Shown here one piece after another: positions 1-12,250 of a DNA stretch of 50,639 nucleotides. The position numbers and the translations under genes were made by a program. The stretch is from NCBI GenBank assembly GCA_009602725.1, contig WELB01000256.1:1-50639 (forward strand), given 5' to 3'. Origin of the DNA: Spirogloea muscicola (taxonomy: Eukaryota > Streptophyta > Zygnematophyceae > Spirogloeales > Spirogloeaceae). The number at the start of each line of letters is the position of its first letter. Within the stretch, counting starts at the first letter, position 1. The notes below the pieces were generated by a model. The model was not told the origin of the DNA and did not search any database. It was given only the letters and a program-made list of their open reading frames with translations.

Positions 1-2187
1 CGCAGCGCGCGGCGAGCCTGCTGGCGGGCGTTGCGCGCGTCGCCGTGGCGCTCGGCCTCGGCGGCTCGCTGCTCAACGCTTCCCTCTACACCGGTAAGCT
101 CAGGGTTGAAGACTTTAGGGTTAGGGCTCAAAGCCCAAGCCCCTCACCGCTCTGCCCTCCGAGTCCTCCAGCGCTTTATCGGCGCTGGAGGAGCTGAAAG
201 CGGCGTCGGGGCGCAGTATACTCTACCTGTCCACCTGTGTCGGACTGGGGTACGGTATGTTCACGAAGTTTTTATTTTGGAAGTGAGAATCTTAAGAGAT
301 AGTAAGTCAGTCCTAAAAACTCTGTGTAAATTGTCGAATAATCTCTGCGGCGGCCGCAGTGGACGGCGGGCACGAGGCGGTGATCTTCGACCGGCTGCGT
401 GGCGTGCTGGACCAGACGACGGGTGAGGGGACGCACTTCATCGTCCCCGTGCTGCAGAAGCCCTTCATCTTCGACGTCCGCACGCGCCCGCGCTCCATCA
501 CCTCCGTCACCGGCACCAAGGGTGCGCCTAAAACCCAACCCTCTGGGCAGCCCGCCGGCCCGCCTGCTAAGAGCTCAGGACTTCGCAGCTGGGGTGCAGG
601 GCTCGACTCCTGCAAGCCTTCTTCTATCTCTCTGTCTGGGCTCTATGGAGAGCGTACGGCTCTAGGTGGGCTCCGGGTGTGGCCTTGGTGGCTGCTGACG
701 AGCCGGTGCTGAAGCTCGTCGGTGCTATGTGGGCGGCGTCGGTGTCTGCCGGCAGACCTGCAGATGGTGAACCTGACGCTGCGCGTGCTGTCCAAGCCCA
801 ACAAGGAGGCGCTCCCCACCATCTTCCGCAACCTCGGGCTTGACTACGACGAGCGCGTGCTGCCGTCCATCGGTAACGAGGTCCTCAAGTCCGTCGTGGT
901 GAGCCTCCTCTTCCCGACGTGCCGCTGCTCCCGTGTCCCCCGCTTAGGCCGGCCCGCAAGCCCTCGTGCACTGCCGAGCTGCTGCCTGATGGGCGCTGCT
1001 CGAGATGATAAGCTCCTGAGCATTCGCCTCCGCACTTGCCGCCGCAGGCCCAGTTCAACGCCGACCAGCTCCTCACCGAGCGGCAATTCGTGAGGCCTCC
1101 CTCTGCCATCTGCAGTGGCTGTTGATGTGGGATGCTCTTTAGGGGCAGTGTGCTTGTTGAGCTGGCAAGGAAGGACGCGGGCCATGCACGTCAGGCCCTA
1201 GGGTTGGAGCCTTGGCCCTAGGGTTTGGCTTCTCGATCCCGTGGATGCGGCTGTGGATGTCTAGGCGTTGGAATGGGCGGTCAGAGACGTTGACAAGCAG
1301 GTGCAGGGTGGCCTGCCTTCGTCTTGGGCAGCTCGGAGCTCTGACTTGTTGTCTATTGGCCTTGCCTTCATTCTCTAGGTGTCGAAGCTGGTCAGGGAGG
1401 GCCTCATGAAGCGCGCGGAGGACTTCAACATCCGGCTCGTTGACGTGGCCATTGTGAGTGATTGTGATTAGTCTAGTGAATTGGCTGTCACACTGATGTG
1501 TAGGGGATGACTTTTCTGAGATGTCGTGCCACACTGATTGATGCAGACCCATTTGTCTTATGGAGCGGAGTTCTCCAAGGCGGTCGAGGCGAAGCAAGTT
1601 GGTAAGTCCTCTTGCACCTGTGCAAGCTGCCCGCCTGTCTCAGCATAGCATTGAATCAGCTGCCGAAGCTGGCAGACCAGCAGCCGAAGCTGGCAGACCA
1701 ATACAGTGGCCAACTTCTGGCGTTAGAGACCCGACTGGCAATGAGGTCGAATGGCTGCTCGCCTGACCATTATTTGTGGGGCGGCTGCAACAACAGCCCA
1801 GCAGGAGGCCGAACGGTCGCGCTTTGTGGTGATGAAGGCGGAGCAGGAGCGGCGGGCAGCCGTCATCCGTGCAGAGGGCGAGAGCGAGGCCGCCAAGCTG
1901 GTACTGGCAGCTGCGCCACCTCCCCTTCTGCAGTGGCAGCTCCATACTTGCTTGACATGCACCGAGCACCATGGTGACTGACTCGATACATAATTTTCCG
2001 GTGGCCTCCTTTGCGCGCGCAGATCTCAGAGGCCACTGCATCAGTTGGGAATGCACTTATCGAGCTGCGGCGCATTGAGGCTGCACGGGAGATTGCGGGC
2101 ACACTGTCCAAGAGCCGCAACGTCGTCTACCTGCCATCAGGCAACAACATGCTCCTTGGACTTAACCCCAACCTTGGAGCCAGTTAG
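1..2187 (+). CDS. Prohibitin (PHB1 class), 5' end just outside window
   Basis: Mitochondrial inner-membrane prohibitin, a subunit of the ring-shaped PHB complex that scaffolds membrane proteins and modulates m-AAA protease. Eight exons join in phase: 1-93 (frame begins at base 3), 360-521, 756-898, 1048-1089, 1379-1453, 1547-1601, 1797-1900 and 2023-2187, giving 278 visible residues, about the full family length (plant PHB3 is about 277), so only a few N-terminal residues are missing. An N-terminal hydrophobic segment (ALGLGGSLL) is followed by the SPFH/band-7 domain with the family signatures [27 protein letters not shown] and THLSYG. The coiled-coil stretch [15 protein letters not shown] and the segment [11 protein letters not shown] follow. 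All introns are GT-AG. Plant PHB3/PHB4 are the closest relatives recalled, which places it in the PHB1 rather than the PHB2 class. The next gene is convergent. Confidence 0.95.
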
Positions 2188-2976
2188 GTTGGCAACCTGC
2201 TCAATCAGACTTGTGACGGGCGCCAGTAAGCTCCATGCATTGGCATCGACTGCACTGTCCAAAGCACACGCCTCTTGCAACATGGCTGACACAGCATGGT
2301 GTGGGTGAGTGCTTTGAAATACATACATAGCCTCTGGCCGCCAGCTGGCACGTTGTGAATATGTGTTCCAGGCTCAGAGAGGCCACCCAAACGACGTAAC
2401 ATAATACATATGCAAGAGGGCACTGCCCAGAGAAAACAGAGAGACCGCATGGCTGCCGCTAGCCAGTGCGAGTTACGCACAGGCAGTGTCTCCGCTTTGC
2501 AGGCTGAGTGTGTTACTTTCAACTTGGCACAAGCTTTTTAGGCAAAGAGCGAAAGGGACTAGGGTTTGATTGACTTATGCTGTGCAAAAATGTGTGTTAA
2601 CGGAAAAGCTTTTGGCTGCCAGCATCGCCTAGAAGGGCTTGTGAGGTTCTTCCAGACCGAAAAGACTCCTTCGGATCAAGGGGGAGCCATTGTCCAGCGG
2701 CACATCATTGAAAAGCATCGAGGAGCAATAAATTACAATCCAGCATTGGTGAGTCAGCACAAGCTGCACATATAACATAAATATACCGCTGTGCCAGATC
2801 AGGACAGCACTACAAGGCTGTGACCGTGAAAAAGGGGAAAGAGAGTAAGGACGTGCTCAGATCCAAGTACTGGGGAATGTTTGGCTTCCCAAGGGCTTTG
2901 GACAGAGAGCCGCGGAGGTGACGGCAAAAGCCCGACATTGAGCACCGCAGCTGCGCGTGTCCTTAAGAATTCCGAT
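2188..2976. other. Convergent intergenic region, no gene seen
   Basis: This is the 3' space between prohibitin (+) and the VAL-like gene (-). Open frames are short and match nothing I recognise. It should hold both 3' UTRs. No repeat from the retroelement families elsewhere in the window was seen here. Confidence 0.6.
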
Positions 2977-5900
2977 CTATGGGGCTCCACTATACGGCAT
3001 TTTGCGTGCCGCTTGTAACAGCGAGGGCGTGGGAGCATGGCATCTCTCACAAATCTGCATCTCAAGTGCACCATGATGTGAGAATGTATCCAAGGGGCCA
3101 GAGCTAAGCACAGCTGTAAATGTAAAGTGAGCAGTATAGAAACATTTGAGCAACACTGATTGCAATTACCTTTGCTGCCAAGGTGATTGGGTGTCGGCAC
3201 GTCAAGCAGGTCTGCTTGCTCCTGCCATGGCCCACCACCTTCTGCACTGGGGGCGCCCTCGGATATAAATCCTGGCGCAACTGCTCCTTGAGCTGTTCCT
3301 TTGCTTGCTCCTCAGCTCTCCCTGCCTCCTCCTCGTCACTGTCGCGGCCTGGTGAGCGGTTCAGCTCAATGTCCATCCTCCTTCCGGGTGCCCTCCCTTC
3401 CTTCACGCGCCGCGCTCTATCTGGCTCTGAACGAAGACCGTATGTGGCGCCTGCACTAGCTGCTTGAACGGCTCGGTGGTCATTAGACCAAGAAGCTGGT
3501 GGAGCAGGCGGCACGGAAGTAGGGACGGCAGCTTCACGGGGCTGGGTGCCGCTTGGTGGAGTGGCTTGATTGCTGGCCGAGGCGTGGGACTGAGGGGGGA
3601 GGACCGCCAGGCTTGAGAGGCCCATGCGGTGGAGGTAGCGATGCAGCGGCGCGCTGGCGTCGAGCACTCTCTGGAGGAGGCCGCCGCCGGCCGGCGCGCC
3701 AACGATGGCCCCTGGGCCCGTCCCTCCGCCCCCGACCCTGGTGCCAGCCACCCTGGCGCCACCGACCGCCGTGGCAGGCACCACACGGTTGTGCAGCCTG
3801 TGGGAGTCGCCCGGCAGGGGAGAGCGCGATGCTGCAAGGGCCGGCCCCGGCACCATGACTCCGGAAGAACGCGCGGACACAGCGGCTCGGCGGTCGCGCC
3901 GCCGCCGCTTGCGAGCTTCTGCGTCCATTTCAACATCCTGCCCTGTCAATAGGGCCTTCCGCTTCACGAGCTTGACAGGCTCTGGTACGCTGGGCTCGGG
4001 TCGCCGTAGGCGGCGGCTATTGAGCGTCCTGAAGCGCCGTCGGACCATAGCGCACACCTGGCACTGGCAGTTTGGAGCATGCCGTGGGCCCCGACCAGAG
4101 GGCGCCTGAAGGCAGACAATGCAGGTGCAACCGTTGCGGTGCCTTGGGTGCCGCGTCGTCAGCACCGGCTGCGCAACACCACCTGGGCCATCCTCCTTGG
4201 AGATATTTGCCCAGGAGGGCTGCTGGTCCAGCGAGAAGGCGTCTGCTTGCCTCAGTGGGACCAAATTTGCTGCAGCCGTGTGGCTGCCATCTTGGCCGCT
4301 CTGAGCACAGGCTGTGCAAGGGCAATCGTGCTCATGGCCATCCCCTCCGGCTGTCTCCATCACATCATCCTCGGTGCCGCCTTCAGTGTTTGACTTGATT
4401 GAAGTGCTCATATTGAGGATCCTACTCCTCCCATCCGGAGGGCTTGCATTGGCTGGAGGCTCCATGCTTATAGCATTGGCTGGATTGCTCGGATTGCCGC
4501 TTGAAGGACTCAGGTGAGACGGGCTTGGCGTTGCTCTTGGAACATCATCTGGGCTGTGTGTCTCAGGACTATGCTCTTCCTGGCCTTGTCTTCCCTCCTC
4601 TTCCTCCTCTGGCTCCATTGCCAGGCTGGCCAGAGCTGCGAGGCGCGACGTATCTTTCACATCCTCGCCCTTCTCCTCCTCCTCTTGAAATCTCCGGAAT
4701 TGTGTGCCCTCCGCATCCTCCGTCTGCTCGGAATCTGTTGCAAATGCAGACAAGGTGGCAGCATGCAAGAAGGTGATGGGACGCCCCGCCAACAGATACG
4801 CTTGTCTTACACAGAGGAAGTGATATGGAACTGGCAGAAACCAAGCATTGAAGGATGCAAGTGTAAAGCACAGATAACCTAGCACAAGCTGTCAACTATC
4901 AGATCGACACATCTTAGAGAAAGGACAATATAATGCATGAGAAGCAATCTTCTGAAACTGAGGGAAGGTGACACAATATCAAGACAACAGTACATACCAT
5001 CGCTGACAGTAAGTCCCAGGAGGCGATCAATTTCTGCATCACTCATCTCTTGAGCCACCCTGCATGATGCCCTGTGATTTGGATGTGGCCAGTGGTTAAC
5101 GGTCGATCTCTTCTCATACTTGCACAGGCAACCATGGAGGTCTGAAGGGAGGACAGCATGGCCTGTAAGCTGATAAGTTGATAAAGAGGGCACCTGCTCG
5201 GATCCCAAGTGTTTGCAGCACAGGTCCAGTGCTTTGGAACCTTTGCAGTCCGAGGCACACGCCGCCAGCTGCCACAGTCGTCACATTGTGCCCATTGATC
5301 CTGACCCCTGATATGATGCGACCAATCTTTCAATTAGTGCAACCTATTGGTGGATGTGCAAGACCGAAAATGTGTCCAGGCATCCGCCATGACCGTCACA
5401 CAGGTGTACGAGGAAGCACAGGATCATTCTTATACAGGAAGGAACTATGTCAATCTTGGACAAGCTAGTCTACGAAGCTGCCAGGCCAGTTTCCAGTCGT
5501 TTAAGCATGAAAACACGACATTAAGAGATGAGAACTTGATATTGGCTCTGTCATGGTCGCCTAAGAAGCACTCACTTGGTTTGACCGACACAACGATGAT
5601 CTGTTGGGATGAGCTCCGGAGGTTCCTGCAGGGCGTGGGTGCACATACAGCAGCTCTATCAGTATTTGTGCACTCTCAAGTCTAATCATCCACGTGGACA
5701 AGAAGCTACCACTAATCCTTCTGTGAGCTGCAATAATACATGCTAGCACCTATGTCATAAATCTGCACTTTGCACATATACATGCCATGGACTTGGTTGT
5801 GCACAGATCGCGACCTAGACACATCGGCAGGCCTCACTATATGATCCCATGCTAAGCAATGATTTGATGTGGGCAGTAGTACAAACAAGTTGCACAAATA

Positions 5901-8900
5901 GACTGAGGCATGTCCAACATACCTCGAACTCTTCAATCTCATAACCATCAATTGAAACCATTGTGGGTATACAGTAAGAAGGGGCAGCCAAGTGAGTCTG
6001 CAACTGTGAACATGGTCAAAGATTGAATCAGCTGGACTGGTGGCATGTCATAAGGCAAGTATTCCCAGAAGCAAGCGTGCTCACAGGCTGCAGACTTCAC
6101 CTGCGACCAACTCTGAGGCTCTTCCAGTGGGAGCTGAGGGAGCTGTTGAGGGCGAGCACTTGGTGTTGTCAATTGCAGCTCTTGCAAAGGCCGCACCTTC
6201 TTGTGAGGGATTGCACTGTTTCTCTGTTGCTTTTGCGAACCTCCACTGACCTTCCGCTTCTGCGGCGGCACTTTTGGGCCATTCTTTGTGTTGGTTGCAG
6301 GGGCAAGCACATCCTGTTGCATTGTATTGAAAGGCCGAAGCTGCCAATCAGTTTCTTTGTACTGAGCACAACATAAAGCTGTGCCCATCAGCATAGCTTT
6401 GTCAAGACATTCCTATTGCAACAGCAGAAGTCATCGACATAAAGTGAGCTTCCTGGAGACTGCTAAGCAGTGTGCACAAGGCTCGTCTGATGGCACTTGC
6501 GCCCAGCACACAAAATGTATGCGTCCAATTTTTGCCCCACTCCACAAGCTTGCACATTGGCGTTCACAACCTCACACACTACTGATGATGACTCCAGTTT
6601 TCGAAGTTAAGGTTGTGCCTTCTATCAACATCTCCTGCATAATATAGCTCAAGCAGAAGCTGGGATTTGGACCTGAGGAGAGCCGTCCACAAGCCTTTTG
6701 AAGCCCAAGACCATCTGACCTCCCGGCTCCAATCTGCTGAAAGTCACTGTGCAGCAAAATGTAATCGACAAGTGGTGCGGTCAAGTATCAATGTGAAGAT
6801 GGCTCAATCGGCTCACAGACATGGAAGCGTCAAATACTTCTTTGTGTCCAGCACCCGTGACCGACTTGCAAGTCACAAGAACATGCATATGCTGGCAATT
6901 TGGTAGTACCCGTGTCTCGCGCTTGCAGTTTCTGGCACTGAATAAACGGTGTAACTCCTTCCAGAACATACATGCGACTGTGATTATTGGGCCAGAATCG
7001 GAAGTGGAAAGACCACTCTCTCCCAGTGACATCATGCATAGGATACGTGACTCCTTCCGGTGAGTTGATATCTGGGAAAAACATCTGGAGAGCAAGACGA
7101 TTGTTGCTTGAAACAGAAAGATGGATCAACCAACAAAGGCCTCGGCCTTTGTCGTTGATGGAGAGATGAAGGAGCAAGAATGAAGTGCTACTCGACTTGG
7201 ATGCAAAGTAAGCTTGATACAGAGCATCACTGCAATATTTCTCCATTACATGACAGCAATACTGAAGCACTCCAGCGCTGCTCTACAGCATCTCAGGCTT
7301 AGAAACAGCAGAGAAGGCAAAAGGCAATGAGGTCACAGACCTCAGCAGCTGCTTTTGGCAGAACAAGTCTGCCGACTCGACCTGCATCACTGGCGCTCAA
7401 TACCTTCTCAAACAGAAAGACCAATACTGCTGGCTTGCCGCCCCACAGGATGCTTGTTGTACCACTTTTACCAAAGTCAAGAATTTCACCACATTATTAT
7501 CCAAGAGCAGATGCAAACACACCCTTCCTACAGAAGAAATGAAGTAGCAGCACAAGGCTATAAGCTCATGTCTTGACTCAGAACAGAGCATGCACCAAGA
7601 ACAGATGTACGAATGTGGCTCAGCATGAGGATACGAGCCATCCGTGGCTGGTTTCGAGCCACTAACACCACTAACATGCTTCCCATTGCTGAAGCAGTGC
7701 GGATGAGGAGTTGACTTGTGCATGGCTGTAGACTTTTCCACACTCACAACCTCCACTATACTCGACGGGATGGTAGCAAGTGTAACTTGATGAGCTGTAG
7801 CCTGTTGAAAGGCAAGCAGATCGGTAGCTACACTTGGTGAAACGCCGTCAGCCCCCTCAGCATCAGTTATAGACATATCTGCAGCAGTGAACAGAACGTT
7901 CAAGCTGGGCTTGGGCGTAGACATGGCAGGTGCTGGTCTCTCCTTCTGCATGCTCAGTGCTTTGAGGGCCTCAGCATCGCACACGGCCTGTGTAATAACA
8001 TTATTTGGGGGGGGGCTACCCCCATCTGCCACCGTAACCTGCTTCTCAGGATTCTTCTGCAGGAGCAGGCAAGCCCACATCTCCAAATCATCAGAGGCGG
8101 CCTGAGTGATGACAAAACCATTCCAACCTACCGACAATCAATGAATAAGTGCATCGTTATTGGCTCCTTCAGATGGAGAGACTTGACAAGATCAGGTCAT
8201 AGCATAGCTGCTGAAGCGAGACTATCACAAGCTATCCCACAGTGGATGAGCAAGCCTGTCATAAGAAGGTCAGTCGACCTTGATGCTCTCATATACGCAC
8301 AGTCTAGTAAAGGCACTACATTTACGAAGCACTTGCTGCAGTCAACTTACTGAATTATCTGGTGGAGACGTAGCATCAGGTTTGGGTGGCCTTCGCCTTG
8401 GCTTGACAGGAGGAAGAGCCAAATAATTAAATGTACCAGGTTGAGCATCTCCTGGCATAAGTTCCTGAAGGACATGTGCAAGCCCTGGTGAGCAGCATCA
8501 ATATGACTGTTGTTGGCCGCTGCACAAGCCAACTGCCAGCTACCGGGGACTGAGGGCACAGACCCTCAACAACACTTGCCTGGACGTCGCCTCTGCCTGC
8601 CGTACAAGAAGCACATTCCACACCACCGGCATCGAGCAGGTAGAAGGTCTTGACTGCAGCTACGCAGCCGCAGTGCACTCTCTGCAGACAGAAGGCTGTC
8701 AGGCAGGTGCTTACAGCATAGTTGAATAGACACTATGGACCCTGGGCGACTCGACCGTACTGACTGTAGATAGATGTGAACTTCTGAATCGTGCATTGAA
8801 ACTGCTTGCATTTGACATGGCAGGACATAATCCTTGCAGACATGCATATGGGCATCAGGTAATGTAGATGTCCACAGTGAACGGAAGGCTCCAACCCGTC

Positions 8901-9860
8901 CTTTGATACCTTGCTACAAGATGAGCAGAACCGCCAACCCGTATCCTCTTGATGGAATGTCTCACAGAAGCGAAATCTGTTGTAAGCCAAGCTGGCAGAA
9001 GAGAAACCAGAACAGATACAACACCCACTCAGCTCGAAATGCAAAGGGAAAAGCTTGTCAATGAAGGAAGCTTGACAATCCAAGCACTTAGCCCCACTCT
9101 TGACACTGCTGAGATTGCTGGCTTCGCTGCACTCGAGCATGATCAGGCATGGTAAGGGGTTTGTCGCCAATATGTAATGATGAGGCTGCAGAAGTTGTTG
9201 AGAGATCTCTAAGCACAGCGCTGCTAGATAGCGCAGTGTGCCTTCACTATAGCAGAGCCACACGGTGACTCTGAGCTCAACATGACACCTGCTAAACATT
9301 GTAAGCCGCTTAAGACAAGGTCGCTTGCCAAGGGGGACAGAGGCTGGCATGGTCAGCTTTAAATCCTTGACTGCAGGAGCCGACGGAATTGTGCAATCCC
9401 CTGGTTTGTGCAAGTGCAAGCATCACCAAGTTCATTCCTGGTGTAGTACTCGTTTGCATTTACTTCCAAGACCAAGTCCATGCAGAATACTCAGTGGCAG
9501 CAACTGCTGCAGTGTGCCAGGCACTGAGAGCTCCGCCACTGTCTGCAGGCCAGTATATTGATTCGAAATCCGAACAGAATCTGTTATGTGAGCACGAGTC
9601 GACAGTGCGACTGCAGAGGAGCTCAGGTCCTCCGCCCAACTACGTGATCAGCGACTATGCATGGCGGGACGCGTACCCGCAGGCGTTGCAGAGGTCCGCC
9701 AGCTGGCCGCCGCGCTTGGGCCAGCCCTTGCGCCAGGCGGCGGACTCCGTGGCCCTGCATTTGCCGTTGGCGCAGGTCCGGTTCGCGGGGCTCGGGGGCG
9801 TCAGGGCCGCCGCCCGGTCCTTTGCCGGCCCCGGCACCGCCGCGGCGGCCGCCGGNGGGC
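2977..9860 (-). CDS. VAL/HSI2-type B3 transcriptional repressor with PHD-L and CW domains
   Basis: Homologue of plant VAL1/VAL2, nuclear repressors whose B3 domain reads RY (CATGCA) sites and recruits Polycomb and histone deacetylase. Exons by eye: about 9860-9677, 8991-8910, 8681-8580, 8464-8351, 8101-7748, 7106-6910, 6746-6673, 6340-6101, 5997-5923, 5625-5576, 5307-5194, 5071-4998, 4734-3170, 3054-2977. In order they encode a GATA-like start (CANGKC...LCNACG), the PHD-L zinc region ([16 protein letters not shown]), the B3 domain ([20 protein letters not shown], then [10 protein letters not shown]), the linker EIEEFE-EPPEL, the CW finger ([18 protein letters not shown]), and the VAL cysteine block ([27 protein letters not shown]). 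An EAR-like DIELNRSP and a C-terminal pair CLTC/CERC close the protein. Exons between 7748 and 7106 do not phase and one is probably missing. No ATG was found in the first-exon frame; an n lies at 9856, so the start is unknown. Retroelement sequence begins just upstream. Confidence 0.9.
8465..8579 (-). other. GC-AG intron in the VAL-like gene
   Basis: The donor reads AG|GCAAGT, which matches the donor consensus everywhere except the GC dinucleotide. The acceptor is TTCAG. Using it, exon 8681-8580 (102 bases) and exon 8464-8351 (114 bases) stay in phase 0, whereas no nearby GT gives a better join. Confidence 0.6.
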
Positions 9861-10020
9861 ACGGGCCCCCCCGGCGAGGTCTGGACTGGGGAATGCGTCG
9901 CGGGCTGGCGGCGCGGTCAGCACGTCGCGGGCTCGACCCCGGCAAGCCCGTCGTTGATCCGCACCTGTCTGGCTGGCTGGGCTGGCTACGCTCAAAACTT
10001 GCACAGGGAGTAGAAAAATA

Positions 10021-10200
10021 TTTCCAAAGAGAGAGATGAAGGGCCCGCCAATTGAGGATAGGGGCTGGAAAAAGCCAGCCCAAAGAATTAATGAACAAAA
10101 GACGAGAAGGGGCCAGGGGAAGTACGAAGAACAAAAAGCAAAAAAAAACAAACGAAGCAGCTACGAAGCACTCAGTAAGCCCTGCTAAGCAGCCTCAGGT
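10021..10200 (-). repeat. Retroelement 3'-end fragment, family B copy 1
   Basis: Matches by eye two other places in the window: 32816-32945 (opposite strand) and 41505-41660 (same strand). In element sense it holds the end of an RT-type ORF plus 3' UTR, then the stem-loop (GGCTGG, short loop, CCAGCC) at about 10062-10082. It ends roughly 160 bases upstream of the VAL first exon. No intact coding capacity. Confidence 0.8.
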
Positions 10201-10229
10201 CAGAGAGACTGGGTTCCAAAAAGAGGAAG

Positions 10230-10770
10230 ACTCTTCCAGTAGAGGGCGATGGCTGTGATCGGCCAGCCCAGGAGAAAAAAGGCAGTGGTAGTGTGAGGCC
10301 AACAAGTAATCGGTCTCTGCGTAGCGAGAAACCGGGTACCAGGAAACAGCGCTTCCAGGGCGACGTCTTTCCGCCTGCTAGCTATATAGACTTGCATCAA
10401 CTGACTAGAGGTTCCTGAGAGTCCGCTTGCTGCTGTCTCAGTCCTTAGCACTCCGGCTCCTTCAGACCTTGTCCATTCCTTTGGGCATTCCTTTAGCCTC
10501 TTCAGGCCCCGCAGTCGCTGCTTAGCTCGTACTTTGGCCCCTTCGAACCTTGTCAATTCTTTTCGGGCTGGCTTCTCACAGCCCTTGCCCCCATTGGGAG
10601 AGCCACTTCTTCTTTGGGCTGGCCTCTCCCAGCCACCGGTTAATCTGGCCGCGCTTGCTGATTCCCATGGAGGAGAAGGGACACTTCCAGAGAAGGCGGT
10701 GGCTGTGATTGGCCAGCCCAGAAAAGGAATGAAGGCAGTGGCTGTGAGAGAAGTGGCTCCCATGGCTGCC
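10230..10770. repeat. Cluster of retroelement stem-loop modules, both strands
   Basis: Four copies of the shared 3' module occur here: 10251-10270 (-), 10564-10584 (+), 10616-10637 (+) and 10701-10720 (-). The stretch 10495-10615 is the inverted counterpart of 16205-16310. The copies at 10228 and 10686 keep the CTTCCAG edge seen at element ends. No ORF is preserved. Confidence 0.75.
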
Positions 10771-11079
10771 AGAGGCCAGGAATGATCAAGCGCGTGGTGC
10801 GCATGAAAGGGAGGGCCAACCGAGCCAGTACACTATTTCAGAGAGAAGGCGCGCGGTGCGCATGAAAAGAAAGAAAGAACCAAGTTAAGGTTGACAGGGG
10901 CTAAGGTAACAGAACCACAACCATAATGGAAGGGACGCTTGTACTCACAAGTGAGCACACAGAGAGAAGGCGCGTGGTGCTCATGAGATGCGAGGGATGC
11001 CACATGAAGCCAATAGCGTTCCGGCAAAAGCTAGTGCAGGGCTACAACAAGCGAAGCAGCTTGCCTGGCGTGCAGTAAC

Positions 11080-11320
11080 GCGACGCCAAGGCCAAACAGA
11101 TGAGCAGCTCGGCTTCGATGCCGCTTTGTCGCTTGCTGAGGTCTTCCGCATGCGCCTGTCAGACTCGCTCCAGTCTTTTCTTCTTCCAGGCTCTTGCAGT
11201 GAGTGCACCTGTGGGCAGGCCGGGCTTTGGCTGCTGCTTCCTCCCTTTCTATTTCATGCGCACCGCGCGCCTTCTCTTCTGGGAGGTGATCCGGTGCAAG
11301 ATACTCTGACTTGCAGCTGC
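11080..11320 (+). pseudogene. Decayed C-terminal RT-ORF remnant
   Basis: A short frame resembles the ending shared by the other copies (a segment of type LAEVFRMRLSDSLQS, compared with SLAQVYRMRL in better copies). It is only about 70 codons, with its similarity lost downstream in a cysteine-containing stretch. It is read as a degenerate 3' fragment of the same retroelement superfamily. Confidence 0.55.
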
Positions 11321-11379
11321 TGACTAGGGCTTATTAGCATCCATTACTGTAGCCACTCAAGGAACAGGAATTGCTCGCC

Positions 11380-11620
11380 CATAAGAAAAGAGGGGCTAGC
11401 AAAGCCAGCTCAAAAAAGAATGGACAATATCTAAAGGCCACAAGGAGGTGCCGAAAAGAAAAAACTAGACCACTAGACACAAGATGATGCAGATGGAAGC
11501 TCAGCACTCAAAGTAGCTGTCTTCAAGCGCTTTCAGGCCCCTTCGGATCATGTGCTTGCTTTCTTGGCTGGCCTTTCACAGCCGAAGCCCCCGTTTGGAA
11601 AGACGCTTTCTCGAAGCCAT
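11380..11620. repeat. Retroelement 3' fragments in opposite orientation
   Basis: The segment 11390-11510 (-) carries the pseudo stem-loop GGGGCTAGCAAAGCCAGCTC and a 3' UTR resembling that at 41653-41740. The segment 11510-11620 (+) carries another module with GGCTGG...CAGCC at 11563-11582. Neither retains an ORF. Confidence 0.6.
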
Positions 11621-11644
11621 ATGCTGCTGGGGCTGAGGTAATCA

Positions 11645-11693
11645 TGCGAGTGCATTTTTTATTTATAAAAAAAATTTATAAAATAAAATAAAC
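11645..11693. repeat. A/T-only island
   Basis: About 45 bases consisting almost entirely of A and T, with overlapping ATTTATAAA/TTTATAAAT elements that form a loose inverted repeat. It stands out sharply from surrounding DNA of roughly 50 percent GC. It may be the remains of an A-rich tail or simple repeat in the retroelement pile. Confidence 0.6.
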
Positions 11694-11940
11694 CGGCTTG
11701 AGAAGAACAGCTCTTCCAAATTACGGCAATGGCTGTAAGAGAAGGCAGAGGAGATTTCTCGTCCAGTACCCGGCCTACCGCAACACGCAGCCGCTCTGCA
11801 GTCAGATATGCTTGTGCTCACTCGGGGATATCAGTGTCCCCATAGCCAGCTCATTACCCAGTTAAGAGGACGTTTGTAAGGCTCGAATTGGCCTCCCTTT
11901 CAATTTCATGCGCACCGCGCGCCTTCTTCTGCTGGCCCCC

Positions 11941-12250
11941 CGCGGCACTTCCGGCCCTGCTTCTCACCCCTGCCATCCTTCCTGCCACTGCTGCTGCTCC
12001 ACTCCTCTAGCAGCTCCTGAAGCGGACGCAGGCCAGGTCGACAAGGCCCCCATCGGCACTTTCGGCCCTCCTTTCCCCCCCCGCCATCCCTCCTGCCACT
12101 GCTGCTGCCCCACTCCTCTAGCAGCTCCAGCAGGACAGGTCGACAAGGCCCCAATCGGCATTTCCGGCCCTCCTCCCTCCTTCCCCGTCAACCCTCCTGC
12201 CACTGCTGCTGCCTTACTCCTCTAGCAGCTCCAGAAGTGGACGCAGGAAA
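11941..12250 (+). repeat. Tandem minisatellite, about 2.8 copies of 104-111 bases
   Basis: The marker CTCTAGCAGCTCC occurs at 12005, 12116 and 12220, giving spacings of 111 and 104. Each unit also carries CACTGCTGCTGC and, in the first two, CAGGTCGACAAGGCCCC. The array abuts the 3' end of the RT remnant at 12230-13190 (-), so it may be that element's 3' UTR. Confidence 0.8.

Noticed and set aside
103-1228. Telomere-like AGGGTT/TAGGGTTT strings in prohibitin introns as a telomere or origin
   Set aside because: Only one or two units each, scattered in introns; at most telo-box-like words expected by chance.
3104-4885. A 593-codon minus-strand frame as a stand-alone gene
   Set aside because: Its middle is the VAL cysteine block and it splices in phase to the CW exons upstream (4998 to 4734) and a last exon downstream (3170 to 3054); the upstream Met region is intron.
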